Assembly (NCBI RefSeq): GCF_020400605.1
Contig: NZ_JAINRD010000015.1
Span: 124,001 to 188,000, forward strand
Direction of reading: 5' to 3'
Length of the DNA stretch: 64,000 nt
Source: Streptomyces aculeolatus
GTDB taxonomy: Bacteria > Actinomycetota > Actinomycetes > Streptomycetales > Streptomycetaceae
The position numbers and the translations under genes were made by a program. This document shows positions 8,888 through 17,833 of the stretch, piece after piece. The notes below the pieces were generated by a model. The model was not told where the DNA came from. It did no database searches and saw nothing but the letters and a program-made list of their open reading frames with translations. Positions within the stretch are counted from its first letter, which is position 1; each line of letters begins with the position of its first letter.

Positions 8888-11413
8888 ATGAACTTCGATG
8901 ACGATCGCGTTGGCCAGAGCCCGCAGCAGATGCTGTCTCCGCCGAGTGATGACGGGACACGCAGGGGTGTGCAGTCAACACCCACAGGGCAAACAGCACC
9001 GGTACCGCCAAGCCCAGGCACCGACCCGAACAGCGCGCCCGAACAGCTCTCCCGGCCTCCTGGACCGCCCGGCACCGTCCCTCTGTCCCCGCTGCCAAAC
9101 GGAACGTCTCACGATGAGAACGCGGCAGCCGAGCAGGCTCTCAACGACCGCTCCCCGCAAACTCCTGCAGCAGGGGCACCCGCGCGCGAAGCGGTGGAAG
9201 CAGTCGGGCAGGATGCCGTACTCCAATGGGCTTTCGTCAACTACGGCGAGCAGATCGGCACCAAGTACGTGTACGAGCAGACGCTCGACTCGCACGCCCC
9301 GATCTCGTCCGAGTACCTGGCCGTCGTCCGCGAGGTGTACGCCGAGCCACGCCGTGACGACCGCCACGCGCCGACTACGTTCGCGGAGGCAGTGGAAGCA
9401 CTGCGTGCGGCGGGGGCCGTGCTGGTCATCAACCGCCCGCCGAATAGCAGTCGTACCTTCACCGCCTACGCGTTGCTCGCGCATCTTCTGGACGACGAGG
9501 TCATCACTGAGGTGCGGCCGTTGCCCTTCGGTGGCTCCAAGCACTTTCCGACCAAACGATTGCCACACGACCAGCAGTGCGGCTTCCTGCTGGAACTTCC
9601 ACCCGACGAAGACGACTTCGCTGTCGATGAATCATTCGGCGGCACGCTGAACAAGCTCGTCGTGCGACTCCAGCGACGCAACTGCCGACTGATCGTCCTC
9701 ACTCGCCCCGAGCAGTGGAGGCGGTTAAGTCACGGGGCACCGGACAGCCTCGCACCGGAGTTGGGTGCAGTGAGCCCTCACGACATCGCCGAACGGTGGC
9801 TTTGCGGGCTGGAGCCTGGCTTCCCGGTGGCCCGGTGGCTTGCGCACAACGACATCAAGCCGCTGCTAACCGGCCAGCCTCCTACCGATGTGCTGAATCT
9901 CGTGCACCTCATGCTGCAACAGCACCGGGCATCGCAGTCCTCCGCGACGGATGCCACTGCGCCGGGCAGAGCGGTTGGTCCCCGACGGGGACGACCTGCA
10001 CCCCTGACGTTCGAACAGCAGGTGGCCAACGTCGCAGCGGCCCAGCAGAACTGGGAGGACGCGCTCTACGGCTGGCACGAGCCCGCAGAACGGTCTCGTA
10101 CAAGTTTCGAACGTAACTTCCTACTCACTGCGGCTGTTCTTCGCGGTGCACCGGTGGGGCATGTGTACGCGCAGGCCGCTGAGTTGACCGAGCAGCTCGG
10201 TGACACAAACGTCCAGATCGAAGGGCAGCGCGAACCCGGTGTCATCGCCATGACCAGGGCCATCGAGGCCGAACGTGAGGTTGATGGCACCCTCAACTTC
10301 ACCCGTCCAAATTGGGATGACGCCGTCATCGAGTACTTCTGGAACGACCGTCCTCTGGCACGTGCGGCCTTCCTCAAGTGGCTCGCAAAGGCCCCCGTTG
10401 GAGATTCCAGCACGAGCAAGGAAGCGCTGGAAGTCATCAGCAAGGAGGGACGGCTTGCCCTAGCCAAGCGCGTGGGGCAGTTCGCTCTGCGTTGGGCGGT
10501 TCGGCACCGTCGCCAGACCCCCCTGGAGCAAATAGTCGAGGAGTGGTACCAGTCAGGCGCAGCCAAGGAACTGTGGCCCTTGGCTGTGGAACTCCTGGAT
10601 TCCGCGGCTACCCACGCTGCCAGCGCACCGTACGTGCACTCCATGCTGCTCACCTGGTCGAACCGGAATCCGCCACACCTGCAAAGAGCCGTCGTAGAGG
10701 TGTGTACAGGCACGTTTGGCCGCAGGCACACGGCCAAGGCGCTGCGTCGACTCAGGAATGTCGCCGCGAAAGGTCACCCTGAAGTGCTAGATGCGCTTCG
10801 CGATGCGGTTCGCGTTCTCTGGGAGGACGCGACCGTACGGCAGATGCTGTTCGGGTATGTCATTGACTGGTGCAGGTCGGAGGAACTCAGTCAGACCGTG
10901 GGGCACCGTACATTCACGGCGTTGGCGCTGAACTCCCCTCCCGAGGCGGCCGGCCTACCGCCTCTCCTGCAGGCATGGGCAGACGTGTCCCCTGATGCGG
11001 AGGACGCCTTCCGTCCTACCCCGCAGGGACTCGTAATCGGCTGGCGCTGCCTGTTGCACCAGGCAGCCGGAGCGACCGGAGAACGAGACCTTGACAAGGC
11101 AGTCTTCACCTGGCTGGATGCGGCTCTTCAACAGCAGGCACTCAAACCCCTCGTCTTCGACACTCTGCGCCATGCCGTTAACGTCCATGGGTCCGCCGGA
11201 CCACCCCTTCGCGAGGCACTGCGCACCTCCGCCCAGTGGTGGGTGCAAGGGCCAGATCGCTCCTACAGCGCGGAGAAGGCGGAGCTGAAGGTCGAATTGT
11301 CCGCCTTGCTCGACCAGGATCTCACCACCCGACGAAGCCAGCCGCCTGCACAGCAGGAGTCGTCGATCCCACCCGAGGAGCCTTCGGCGATTGCAGGAAG
11401 TGGCGCTCCATGA
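8888..11413 (+). CDS. large hypothetical protein with degenerate NTPase-like region
   Basis: 841 aa from ATG 8888 (AGGTGG upstream); GTG 8873 would add five residues. Residues 1-90 are a Pro/Ser/Thr-rich linker. Near residue 180 a strand-loop AVLVINRPPNSSRT sits where a Walker A loop would be, but it lacks GxGK. About 90 residues later CRLIVLTRPEQW resembles the strand after Walker B in STAND/AAA proteins. The C-terminal half is helical and repeat-like, as in TPR/HEAT scaffolds. I read it as an NTPase-derived protein that may have lost hydrolysis. Its stop overlaps the next ATG (11410-11413). Confidence 0.6.
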   Translation: MNFDDDRVGQSPQQMLSPPSDDGTRRGVQSTPTGQTAPVPPSPGTDPNSAPEQLSRPPGPPGTVPLSPLPNGTSHDENAAAEQALNDRSPQTPAAGAPAREAVEAVGQDAVLQWAFVNYGEQIGTKYVYEQTLDSHAPISSEYLAVVREVYAEPRRDDRHAPTTFAEAVEALRAAGAVLVINRPPNSSRTFTAYALLAHLLDDEVITEVRPLPFGGSKHFPTKRLPHDQQCGFLLELPPDEDDFAVDESFGGTLNKLVVRLQRRNCRLIVLTRPEQWRRLSHGAPDSLAPELGAVSPHDIAERWLCGLEPGFPVARWLAHNDIKPLLTGQPPTDVLNLVHLMLQQHRASQSSATDATAPGRAVGPRRGRPAPLTFEQQVANVAAAQQNWEDALYGWHEPAERSRTSFERNFLLTAAVLRGAPVGHVYAQAAELTEQLGDTNVQIEGQREPGVIAMTRAIEAEREVDGTLNFTRPNWDDAVIEYFWNDRPLARAAFLKWLAKAPVGDSSTSKEALEVISKEGRLALAKRVGQFALRWAVRHRRQTPLEQIVEEWYQSGAAKELWPLAVELLDSAATHAASAPYVHSMLLTWSNRNPPHLQRAVVEVCTGTFGRRHTAKALRRLRNVAAKGHPEVLDALRDAVRVLWEDATVRQMLFGYVIDWCRSEELSQTVGHRTFTALALNSPPEAAGLPPLLQAWADVSPDAEDAFRPTPQGLVIGWRCLLHQAAGATGERDLDKAVFTWLDAALQQQALKPLVFDTLRHAVNVHGSAGPPLREALRTSAQWWVQGPDRSYSAEKAELKVELSALLDQDLTTRRSQPPAQQESSIPPEEPSAIAGSGAP

Positions 11414-12192
11414 AACGCCATAGAGCCAAGAGGCGTAGCTCCGAGGCAGGGGGCGCCCCTGGTTGGACGTCAGTCTTCACGGATCGTCCCACAAGCATGG
11501 ACCGCACGCTGTCGTTCACAGCCGAGATCCGAGCGACATGGCGTTACCACACCGACTCCACCACCGTGCCGAGCTCTCATACGGCGTCGCTCCTGGCTAG
11601 GCAGGAAATCGAGAAGGCGGCCCAGCACTGTGACGTGCTGCGGCCGACGGCTGCCGAGCAGGACATCGCTACCGCTGTCCGCAAATGCCTACCTCTCACA
11701 CAAGACGGTGTCGTGGTGCTTGACGTCCAGGTACGCATCACCGTTGACGACTCGACCCGTGAGGCCGCCCTCCTCGCAGAGCGCTTGCGACAGGAATACC
11801 AACGGAAAAGGGAACGCCTCAGACGCGACCACGAGCTCGACGACTTGGCACAACGACAGGCGCGAGCTCGCGAAGCGTTCCTCCGCGAGGAAATCCTCTC
11901 CGACCCTGCAGCTGCCCGTCTGTACGGGCTTCTGGAAGGTGCATCCAACAACTGGCCCAGACTAGGCGGACCACCTGCTGGTACCAATCTCGAAGAACTG
12001 GTACGCGAAATCCGTCAATGGCAGCCGGGCCAGCGATGGGTCACCGCTGCGCAGCTCCTTCACACCTTTGTCTCTGGCTTATCGGAGGAGGGGCGCAAGG
12101 AACTGCTCATCATCTTCTCCGACGCTGTCCGCGCGTTTGGCGACGAGCACACGGCTCACCGACTCGCTCGATTGTCAAGCGAGGAACGGTGA
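11410..12192 (+). CDS. SPFH/band-7-like hypothetical protein
   Basis: 260 aa from ATG 11410, overlapping the preceding stop. RTLSFTAEIRATW early, DGVVVLDVQVRITVDD in the middle, then a highly charged coiled-coil-like helix (about residues 120-165, rich in RLR, EY and RER) match the layout of SPFH (stomatin/prohibitin) proteins, without an obvious N-terminal membrane anchor. The last 90 residues form a separate mixed helical region. SPFH proteins build membrane-associated oligomers; such a role here is inference. Ends in a GTGA overlap with the small next gene. Confidence 0.55.
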   Translation: MKRHRAKRRSSEAGGAPGWTSVFTDRPTSMDRTLSFTAEIRATWRYHTDSTTVPSSHTASLLARQEIEKAAQHCDVLRPTAAEQDIATAVRKCLPLTQDGVVVLDVQVRITVDDSTREAALLAERLRQEYQRKRERLRRDHELDDLAQRQARAREAFLREEILSDPAAARLYGLLEGASNNWPRLGGPPAGTNLEELVREIRQWQPGQRWVTAAQLLHTFVSGLSEEGRKELLIIFSDAVRAFGDEHTAHRLARLSSEER

Positions 12193-12368
12193 AGACCGCC
12201 GCGCTACGCTGGGCACTCGATCCACTCACCAGTCTGTTAGCTCTGCGGCTGCGCGCACGGGAGCACGGCCGTATTTCCTACGACGCCGCCTGGCGGATGG
12301 CACGAGTAATGCGCCACCCTGACGAGATGGGCTACCGCCTGCGCGGACACCAGCGCGACGATAAATAG
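12189..12368 (+). CDS. 59-aa basic small protein, last gene of the cassette
   Basis: GTG at 12189 lies within the stop of the SPFH-like gene (GTGA). The product is Arg-rich (ALRLRAREHGR, RMARVMRHP) with a hydrophobic first third (ALRWALDPLTSLLALRL) that could be an amphipathic helix. Coupling to the upstream gene and a product of sensible composition make it a likely real gene. No family recognised. Confidence 0.55.
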   Translation: MKTAALRWALDPLTSLLALRLRAREHGRISYDAAWRMARVMRHPDEMGYRLRGHQRDDK

Positions 12369-13089
12369 CGACACTCAGAAAGCCAGACGGGCCTTCAGGA
12401 GGTCGTCAAGTACCGGAGAGGTCGGGGACAAGCCCCTCGCTGATCCATCGCCATCTCCGACCACTTGGTCAGCCCAAACATGAAGTGCTTACGCATGCCG
12501 GGGTGGGTGCCGCGCGCGGGGAGCGAGCCGTCGACGTGTCCATGCCTTCGCCCCTGAGCACCTTCACGGTGCCGAGTTCGTCCGTCATCATCTGATGGGC
12601 TGTGGCGGAGGCCGTGGCGCTGGGCCAGGACGCCGAGGCCCGTGGGCGGACTTCGGCATCGCCTGGTTCACGCCCCCGTTGTGTCGCGCACCCTCCGCTT
12701 CGACGGCGGGCAGCGGGCGGAGGGCTTCGCCCGCGGTGATTCCCCGACGCCTGACAGCTCTGCTGTGCCACGGAGCCTGCCGCCGAGGGCTGGCCCTTAT
12801 CAGTCGTCCCACCCATATCCACAGGCCGGCGCGACAGGGAGGTACCAGGTCAGGCCCTGATCCGCTCCCTTGAGTGGCTCCGGGGGAGTTCTTGGAGCCG
12901 TTTGGGGGTCGAGTTCCGGATCCGGCTCCCAATGGAGCACCGATAGGGGCTGCGATCAGGACGCGGATCCCGGGGCGGTAGCCAGCCACCGTGGCGGAGC
13001 CGCCCAGGACGGCTCCCGTTCCGCGAAGTGTCCCTGTCAGTGCCGGTCCCTAGACTTAGACGTGCGTACACGCCTCCCCTAGGAGAGCT
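12369..13089 (+). other. gene-poor interval before the TIR genes
   Basis: About 720 bp. The longest open frames (minus strand 12469-12822 and 12588-12989) are compositionally odd and have no family look. A short minus-strand stretch around 12540-12600 reads MTDELGTVKVLRGEGMD and may be the remnant of a decayed gene. AGGAGAG at 13081-13087 is the ribosome-binding site of the next gene. No terminator or promoter can be placed with confidence. Confidence 0.4.
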
Positions 13090-13878
13090 ATGCAGTACCT
13101 CTACAAAGACCTCGGCAGCCTCAAGAGAGGCTCGACCGTCGTCGTTACTTTGCGCAAGCAAGCCAATGTCCAGGTGATGACCCGGAGCGAGTACGGTAAG
13201 TACAAGTCGGGGAAGCGGTACCGGTACCTGGGTGGTCGTGTCACTCGCTCCCCCTTCAAGGTCACCATCCCCAGCAGCGGGCACTGGGTCGTGGCCTTCG
13301 ACCTTGGGGGGTACGGGGGACGCATTGACGCATCTGTGCAGGTACAGCCGCCCCCGCGGGGTTTCCTCCCTCCGGCCAGGGAACCGCAGCGTAACCCGGC
13401 TCGGTCCGTCGCAGTCCATGAGCCGGAAGTACCTCCCGCAGACGTGCTGGGCGGCCAGACCTGGGATGTCTTCATCTCGCACGCTTCTGAGGACAAGGCG
13501 GCCGTTGCCCGCCCCCTCGGGGACGCGTTGGCCACGTTGGGTGTGGCTGTCTGGCTCGACGAAGCCCAGATGCGGATCGGCCACAGTCTCCGCCGCAAGA
13601 TCGACGAGGGCATCAAGGCAAGCCGAATTGGCGTCGTTGTTCTCTCGGCGTCTTTCATCACCAAGGGCTGGCCCAACCACGAGCTTGACGGACTAGTAAC
13701 TCGCAACGTGGCTGGAGAGCAGTCGCTCCTGCCGATCTGGCACAACCTGAGTGCTGATGACGTTCGGCGCTACAGCCCATCCCTCGCAGATAAAGTGGCG
13801 ATGAGCACCGACGCCTACTCAATCGAAGAGATCGCAGCGCAAATCGCTGACGTAGTTCGGGAGGAGTGCGCCACTTAA
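13090..13878 (+). CDS. DUF1883-TIR domain protein
   Basis: 262 aa with AGGAGAG just upstream of ATG. Residues 1-85 match DUF1883 (YLYKDLGSLKRGSTVVVTL, GHWVVAFDLGGYGG), a small beta domain often fused to signalling effectors. After a Pro-rich linker, residues 125-250 form a TIR domain: WDVFISHASEDK (beta-A), WLDEAQM, GVVVLSASFI, and WPNHEL where E198 occupies the catalytic position of NAD-cleaving TIRs. Bacterial TIR proteins commonly act as NADases or nucleotide-signal makers in anti-phage defence. Whether this one is active cannot be seen. It precedes a membrane protein and a TIR-STAND gene on the same strand. Confidence 0.85.
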   Translation: MQYLYKDLGSLKRGSTVVVTLRKQANVQVMTRSEYGKYKSGKRYRYLGGRVTRSPFKVTIPSSGHWVVAFDLGGYGGRIDASVQVQPPPRGFLPPAREPQRNPARSVAVHEPEVPPADVLGGQTWDVFISHASEDKAAVARPLGDALATLGVAVWLDEAQMRIGHSLRRKIDEGIKASRIGVVVLSASFITKGWPNHELDGLVTRNVAGEQSLLPIWHNLSADDVRRYSPSLADKVAMSTDAYSIEEIAAQIADVVREECAT

Positions 13879-14042
13879 GCCCGGCGAAGCTGTCTCCGAG
13901 TCAGCTACAGATGCGCCCGTCTAGACTGGCATGACCACGCCCGCCGGAGCAGAGTCCAACATACCTCGGCGAGCAGGAGCGGCTGCCACGGGAGAGGCGA
14001 GGGCCGCCAGACATAACGGAACGTCAGCGCTAGGGGGGGCAG

Positions 14043-14792
14043 GTGGCCAGGCGGAATGGGCGTGTAGGCAACGACACGGTTCGTATGGCTTTGCGCGCGG
14101 TGTTAGCCGGCGTGACCGGCAGCGTGATCGGTATCGCCGCGTACTCGATCAGCCAGACCGGTGGTCAGCGGCTGTCGATCATCGTGGGCACCCTCATCGG
14201 CGTCGCAGCCGCCCTCGGTCTGGAGCTGTACCGCAGATCCGCTCAGCTGACCGAGGTGCGCCTCGTCCTCCTCGGCAACGAGATGTCGTTCACCACCAAG
14301 GCTGACATGCGTCAGGCTGCTCAACGGATGTTCTTCCAAGCCGCCACTCGGGTAGCCACCCGTCCGCTGGAGGACGGCAGCGGGAACCTGCGCGAGGCCC
14401 TGACTTCGCTCAAGACGCTGTTCGATCTCTATCGCGAGCCGCTGGAGGGCTACACGACCCCTCCTCCCCCTGCCAAGGGGGACTCGGTATACGAACTGGC
14501 CCTGGACATCCTCAACTTCGAGCTGGCTCCTTTCCTGTCCAAGTGGCATCCCAGCCTCAAGGAGTTTGAAGACCGTCACCCCGACCAGGACGAGTCGGAG
14601 TGGCCGCAGAACGCCATGTTCCGCACAGAGCTCCGCCACTTGCAAGAGCGGCTGAGACCGTACGTGATCGGGCTGGGGGAGATCGCCGGCATCCGCGATC
14701 CGGAGCGGCATCTACGCCCGTCGCGCCGCTCGGTAGAGTCCGGTCCCACTCTGCCGCAGCAGGACGGGCCGAGACCTGGGCCGCGGGAATGA
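14043..14792 (+). CDS. two-pass membrane protein sharing a C-terminal domain with the adjacent TIR-STAND protein
   Basis: 249 aa from GTG 14043 with AGGGGGGGC upstream; ATG 14085 is an alternative that keeps both membrane helices. Residues 15-33 and 41-60 are hydrophobic helices joined by a short polar loop, leaving a cytoplasmic-looking domain from residue 62. Residues 95-217 resemble the last 130 residues of the product of 14984-17113: GNLREALTSLKTLF, LAPFLSKWHPSLKEFE, a Trp/Ala/Phe-Arg segment (EWPQNAMFRTEL) and LGEIAGI. I do not recognise this domain under a name. Membrane anchor or pore partner of the TIR-STAND sensor is my inference. Confidence 0.75.
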   Translation: MARRNGRVGNDTVRMALRAVLAGVTGSVIGIAAYSISQTGGQRLSIIVGTLIGVAAALGLELYRRSAQLTEVRLVLLGNEMSFTTKADMRQAAQRMFFQAATRVATRPLEDGSGNLREALTSLKTLFDLYREPLEGYTTPPPPAKGDSVYELALDILNFELAPFLSKWHPSLKEFEDRHPDQDESEWPQNAMFRTELRHLQERLRPYVIGLGEIAGIRDPERHLRPSRRSVESGPTLPQQDGPRPGPRE

Positions 14793-14906
14793 CACGGCCC
14801 CCGCCGGGGTCGTGCAGCGGACGTGGTGTCGCATGATGGCAAGGTGACGATCTTCATCGTGCAGTCGCCTCGTGGGCCGGCCCCGGACGACCGAGCAATC
14901 TACTCA

Positions 14907-14917
14907 CCCCCCCCCCC
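14907..14917 (+). repeat. 11-nt poly-C tract upstream of the TIR-STAND gene
   Basis: An uninterrupted run of 11 C residues about 70 bp before the ATG at 14984. Such tracts can slip in replication and alter promoter spacing, and are also prone to sequencing error. It lies outside any supported coding frame. Confidence 0.8.
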
Positions 14918-14983
14918 GTCGATTTTGGGTCATCGAGCGGGAGGGGACAGTCCATCGACTGAGGTCCACGCGAGGAGGCCGAG

Positions 14984-17113
14984 ATGAGCAGTCGCGACGC
15001 CTCCGAACCAGAGTGGGACGTCTTCATCAGTTACAGCCGGTCGGATGCCGGCAAGGTCGGCTCGCTGGTGCCCGCGCTCCAGGCACTCGATCTGCGGGTG
15101 TTTGTCGACGACACCGCCGTGGACGATTTCGCGTCTATCACTGCCACCATCACGGACGCACTTTCTCATTCAAGGATTCTGCTCGCCCTTTACTCGGCGG
15201 ACTATCCGCAGCGGCGAGCGTGCCAGTGGGAATTGACCTACGCCTACCTGACTGGACAGCGCGAGGGAAATCCTCGTGGGCGCGCATTGGTAATCAACCC
15301 CGAACCGGATTCCGACCACGTGCACCCGGTGGAACTGCGAGACACCCGGCACTGGCCCTGGCCCACCACCCCGGAGGGATTCAACCGCCTCGCCGCACGG
15401 GTGACCGACCACCTTGGCACCGTCACCACCGTCATGGGAGACGCGGCGGACACGCCTTTCGTACCGTGGCTGCCCGCGCCGGCCCGCACAGGCTCGTTCC
15501 GGTTCACCGGCCGCCTGGCTGAGCAGTGGCGCATTCACACAGCCCTCCACCGCCATCGTGCTCCACTGGTCGCCCAGGCCGGTGGGGGACGCGGCGCGCA
15601 GCTACGGGGCATGGCCGGGATGGGCAAGTCCCTGCTAGCCCAGGAATACGCCCTGCACTTCAGTTCAGCCTTTCCTGGCGGAATCTTCTGGTTCGATCTA
15701 CACGCTTACGAAGAGGCACCCTCGGAAGCGATGGAGTCCTACGCCGATCAGGTCTCCACGGTGCTGGCGGCTCTCCGGCTCACTGCCTCGACGTCCTCCC
15801 TGCCCGGCCTGCTCAGCCACCTCGCGGTCGCGCTGGGAGAGCACAACCTGCCCTGTCTTTGGGTAGTGGACGGTGTCCCCGACGGACTGACGCCGGACCA
15901 GCTCAATCTCCTGCGCGGCCCGCACCTACTCACGGCGACCTTGATCACGACCCGGTCCCAGCGGTACACGGCCTTCGCCGAGTGCGTCGAAGTGGGTCCG
16001 TTGTCAGATGCCGACGGGTACCACCTCCTCACCTCGCGCCGCACACCCCACAACGAGCTGGAACACGCTGGCGCTCTCGCGCTCGTCCGCGATGTCGGCG
16101 GGCATCCAGAGGCGCTGGATCTACTCGCCGAACTCGCAGCCACCGGTGACTTCGCCGCGGTGCGCAATCGCCTGCATGCACACGGCCCGGACGTGCTGGC
16201 CACCCGCCGAACCGCGTCCGATACCGGCGCGTACGCTCCCCGTCCACTCGCAACCGCCTTGCTGCCGAGGCCACTCTCCGACACGAACCCCGCTGATGAC
16301 GTCCTGCGACTGCTTGCGCTCGCCTGCCCAGCGCCGCTGTCCCAAACAGCCCTGGAAAACGTGCTGTCCTCCATTGGCCCCTACGATCCATGGGAGGTGG
16401 GCGTCCTCGTTACAGAAGCCGTGGAAGTTCTTCGCGGCGCCGGCGCGCTGTACCACGAGCCCCTGCGCGACCGTTCCTGGACCACCCATCCGCTGATCGC
16501 CCGAGCCGTACATCGCCGTGACTCGAACGTGGCCCGCCAAGAAGACCTCCGTCGCCTGCTCCTGCACACGCTCGTGCCGGACGCCTCGGCCCGGACCGCA
16601 GTCCCGGACCGGCCTGCGAAGACAAGCCCGGCTGACACCCGGCGCACCCCTACCGCTTCAGTCGGCACCCGCCCCAGCCTGCTGGAACGAGCTGCGGCCT
16701 TCGACCTCCAGGTCGAGTTGGTCACCCGAGTCGGTGTCCAACCCCTCCCAGAAGACCATGGCTCCCTACGAGAAGCGCTGACCTCCCTGCACTCAGTGTT
16801 CGCCACAACACGCGATCTCCTCCACCGAGTCGCGACCGAAACCGCCACCCCGCTGGCACTTCCCGCCATCGCCGCGCGGCTGATCAACACCCATCTGCGG
16901 CCCTTCCTCACGACTTGGCACCCCGCTCTCCAAGAACACGAGACCAATCGGCCGCCGACCGTCAGCCCCGTCGAGCATGAGCGGCGCTGGAAGCACGCCC
17001 CCGACATGCGTGCGGACCTGACCGAGCTACGAAAACCACTCACCTCCATCGCCGAAGAACTCGCAGACCTGTGCGGCGTCGACCTCCTGACTCCTTCTCC
17101 ACCCCGTAAGTGA
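14984..17113 (+). CDS. TIR-STAND NTPase with C-terminal partner-shared domain
   Basis: 709 aa from ATG 14984 after GAGGAGG. Residues 10-145 are a TIR domain (WDVFISYSRSD; FVDDTAV; ILLALYSADY; CQWEL with E83 at the catalytic position). Residues 175-480 are an NB-ARC/STAND-type module: Walker A G209-S216 (GMAGMGKS), Walker B LPCLWVVDGV (D297), sensor strand ATLITTRSQRY, and a GHPEAL motif as in AP-ATPases. No long TPR or WD array follows. Instead residues 575-700 carry the domain also found in the membrane protein of 14043-14792 (GSLREALTSLHSVF, LRPFLTTWHPALQEHE, MRADLTELRKPL). Expected to act as a nucleotide-switched sensor that activates a TIR effector. Confidence 0.85.
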   Translation: MSSRDASEPEWDVFISYSRSDAGKVGSLVPALQALDLRVFVDDTAVDDFASITATITDALSHSRILLALYSADYPQRRACQWELTYAYLTGQREGNPRGRALVINPEPDSDHVHPVELRDTRHWPWPTTPEGFNRLAARVTDHLGTVTTVMGDAADTPFVPWLPAPARTGSFRFTGRLAEQWRIHTALHRHRAPLVAQAGGGRGAQLRGMAGMGKSLLAQEYALHFSSAFPGGIFWFDLHAYEEAPSEAMESYADQVSTVLAALRLTASTSSLPGLLSHLAVALGEHNLPCLWVVDGVPDGLTPDQLNLLRGPHLLTATLITTRSQRYTAFAECVEVGPLSDADGYHLLTSRRTPHNELEHAGALALVRDVGGHPEALDLLAELAATGDFAAVRNRLHAHGPDVLATRRTASDTGAYAPRPLATALLPRPLSDTNPADDVLRLLALACPAPLSQTALENVLSSIGPYDPWEVGVLVTEAVEVLRGAGALYHEPLRDRSWTTHPLIARAVHRRDSNVARQEDLRRLLLHTLVPDASARTAVPDRPAKTSPADTRRTPTASVGTRPSLLERAAAFDLQVELVTRVGVQPLPEDHGSLREALTSLHSVFATTRDLLHRVATETATPLALPAIAARLINTHLRPFLTTWHPALQEHETNRPPTVSPVEHERRWKHAPDMRADLTELRKPLTSIAEELADLCGVDLLTPSPPRK

Positions 17114-17600
17114 ACTGCAAGAGGCGGCCCATGAGCCCTCGAAGCCAGCCCGAGTAACGTGGCGCAGCTCTATCGAGGCGCGTCAGAATCAAGGCTGGCG
17201 ATATGGACGCAGCGCGCCGGCTGCCAGCACCGGCGCCGGCGCCGCGCGGCATGCGTAGCCGGGTTGAAGAATCCAGGGCAAGCCAGCGGAAGACCCTGCC
17301 GCTGACCGCCTTCCATGACCAGTTCGGCGTACGCTCCCCTCCTCTCAACGCCAACCCAAAAGATCAACACGGCTCGCAGGAGCAAACGCAACCGCGTCCC
17401 TCAAACGAGAGAACCAACGCCACATAGCCCTCCCGCCAACGAGGCACCGAGGCCCGGCCGATGTCCGCCCCTCCGTGCTACTCGCATGCCATACATCAAG
17501 GAGGGGACGGTCAGCAACGGACACAGAGCATGCCCACCGGCGCCCCGCGGTACGTGCGTCGCCGCAGGCCAGAGACATATGAGCGTGACGAGGCGGTGGG
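17114..17600 (+). other. non-coding interval left of the first tRNA-derived repeat
   Basis: No supportable gene. It contains a GC-rich patch near 17225-17250 (CACCGGCGCCGGCGCCG) and a recurrent GTGCTACTCGCATGCC motif at 17475. Short frames on the minus strand here and through the tRNA fragment are artefacts of antisense translation. Confidence 0.5.
17475..17490 (+). repeat. GTGCYA-CRTGCC motif, copy 1 of 5
   Basis: GTGCTACTCGCATGCC, followed by ATACATCAAGG. Similar 16-mers lie near the other two tRNA-derived repeats, where GTGCCACTCGCGTGCC is followed by a CACCGCGG stretch. This is probably the decayed 3' flank of an integrase gene or the attachment region of an integrated element. Confidence 0.5.
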
Positions 17601-17645
17601 ATTCCCAAGCTCAGAGCGCGGGTTCGATTCCCGTCGACCGCTCCA
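17601..17645 (+). repeat. tRNA-Gly(CCC) 3'-end repeat (att-like), copy A
   Basis: 45-nt direct repeat running from the anticodon loop (TTCCCAA) through the 3' anticodon stem, T-arm (GCGGG-TTCGATT-CCCGT) and acceptor strand to CCA. The U73 discriminator position and CCC anticodon point to tRNA-Gly. The 5' half is absent, so it is not a tRNA gene. This copy has an A for C substitution in the acceptor (GACCGCTCCA). Such fragments are created when an element integrates in a tRNA 3' end. Confidence 0.75.
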
Positions 17646-17833
17646 GACAGAGGGCACAGGTACACTTGGGGTGTCGTCAGCTGAGGCTAGGGGCAGGAGT
17701 TTGGGGTTCGACTCCCCTTGCGCCCTTCCTCGTACTCGCTTCGGCCGCGTTGGCCTTGAGGTTCGTTGCTCTGACCCTAGGGAAAATAATGTCAGGGAAT
17801 CCAACTGCCGGCGCTACGCGAAGGGAGAGCACT

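Noticed and set aside
12469..12989. Two overlapping minus-strand frames before the DUF1883-TIR gene
   Set aside because: Arg/Gly/Pro-rich, no start signal; at best a remnant around 12540-12600.
13931..14305. 124-aa plus-strand frame overlapping the membrane gene
   Set aside because: Shares most of its length with the better supported 14043 gene in another frame and reads as low-complexity Arg-rich sequence.
17701..17716. Another tRNA-like T-arm (TTGGGGTTCGACTCCC) near repeat A
   Set aside because: Only the T-arm matches; no anticodon arm or acceptor pairing found nearby, so not a tRNA gene or a clear att site.
17345..17804. Minus-strand frames with GNRTRALSLG-type sequence across repeat A
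   Set aside because: Recognised as the usual antisense translation of tRNA T-arm DNA, not proteins.
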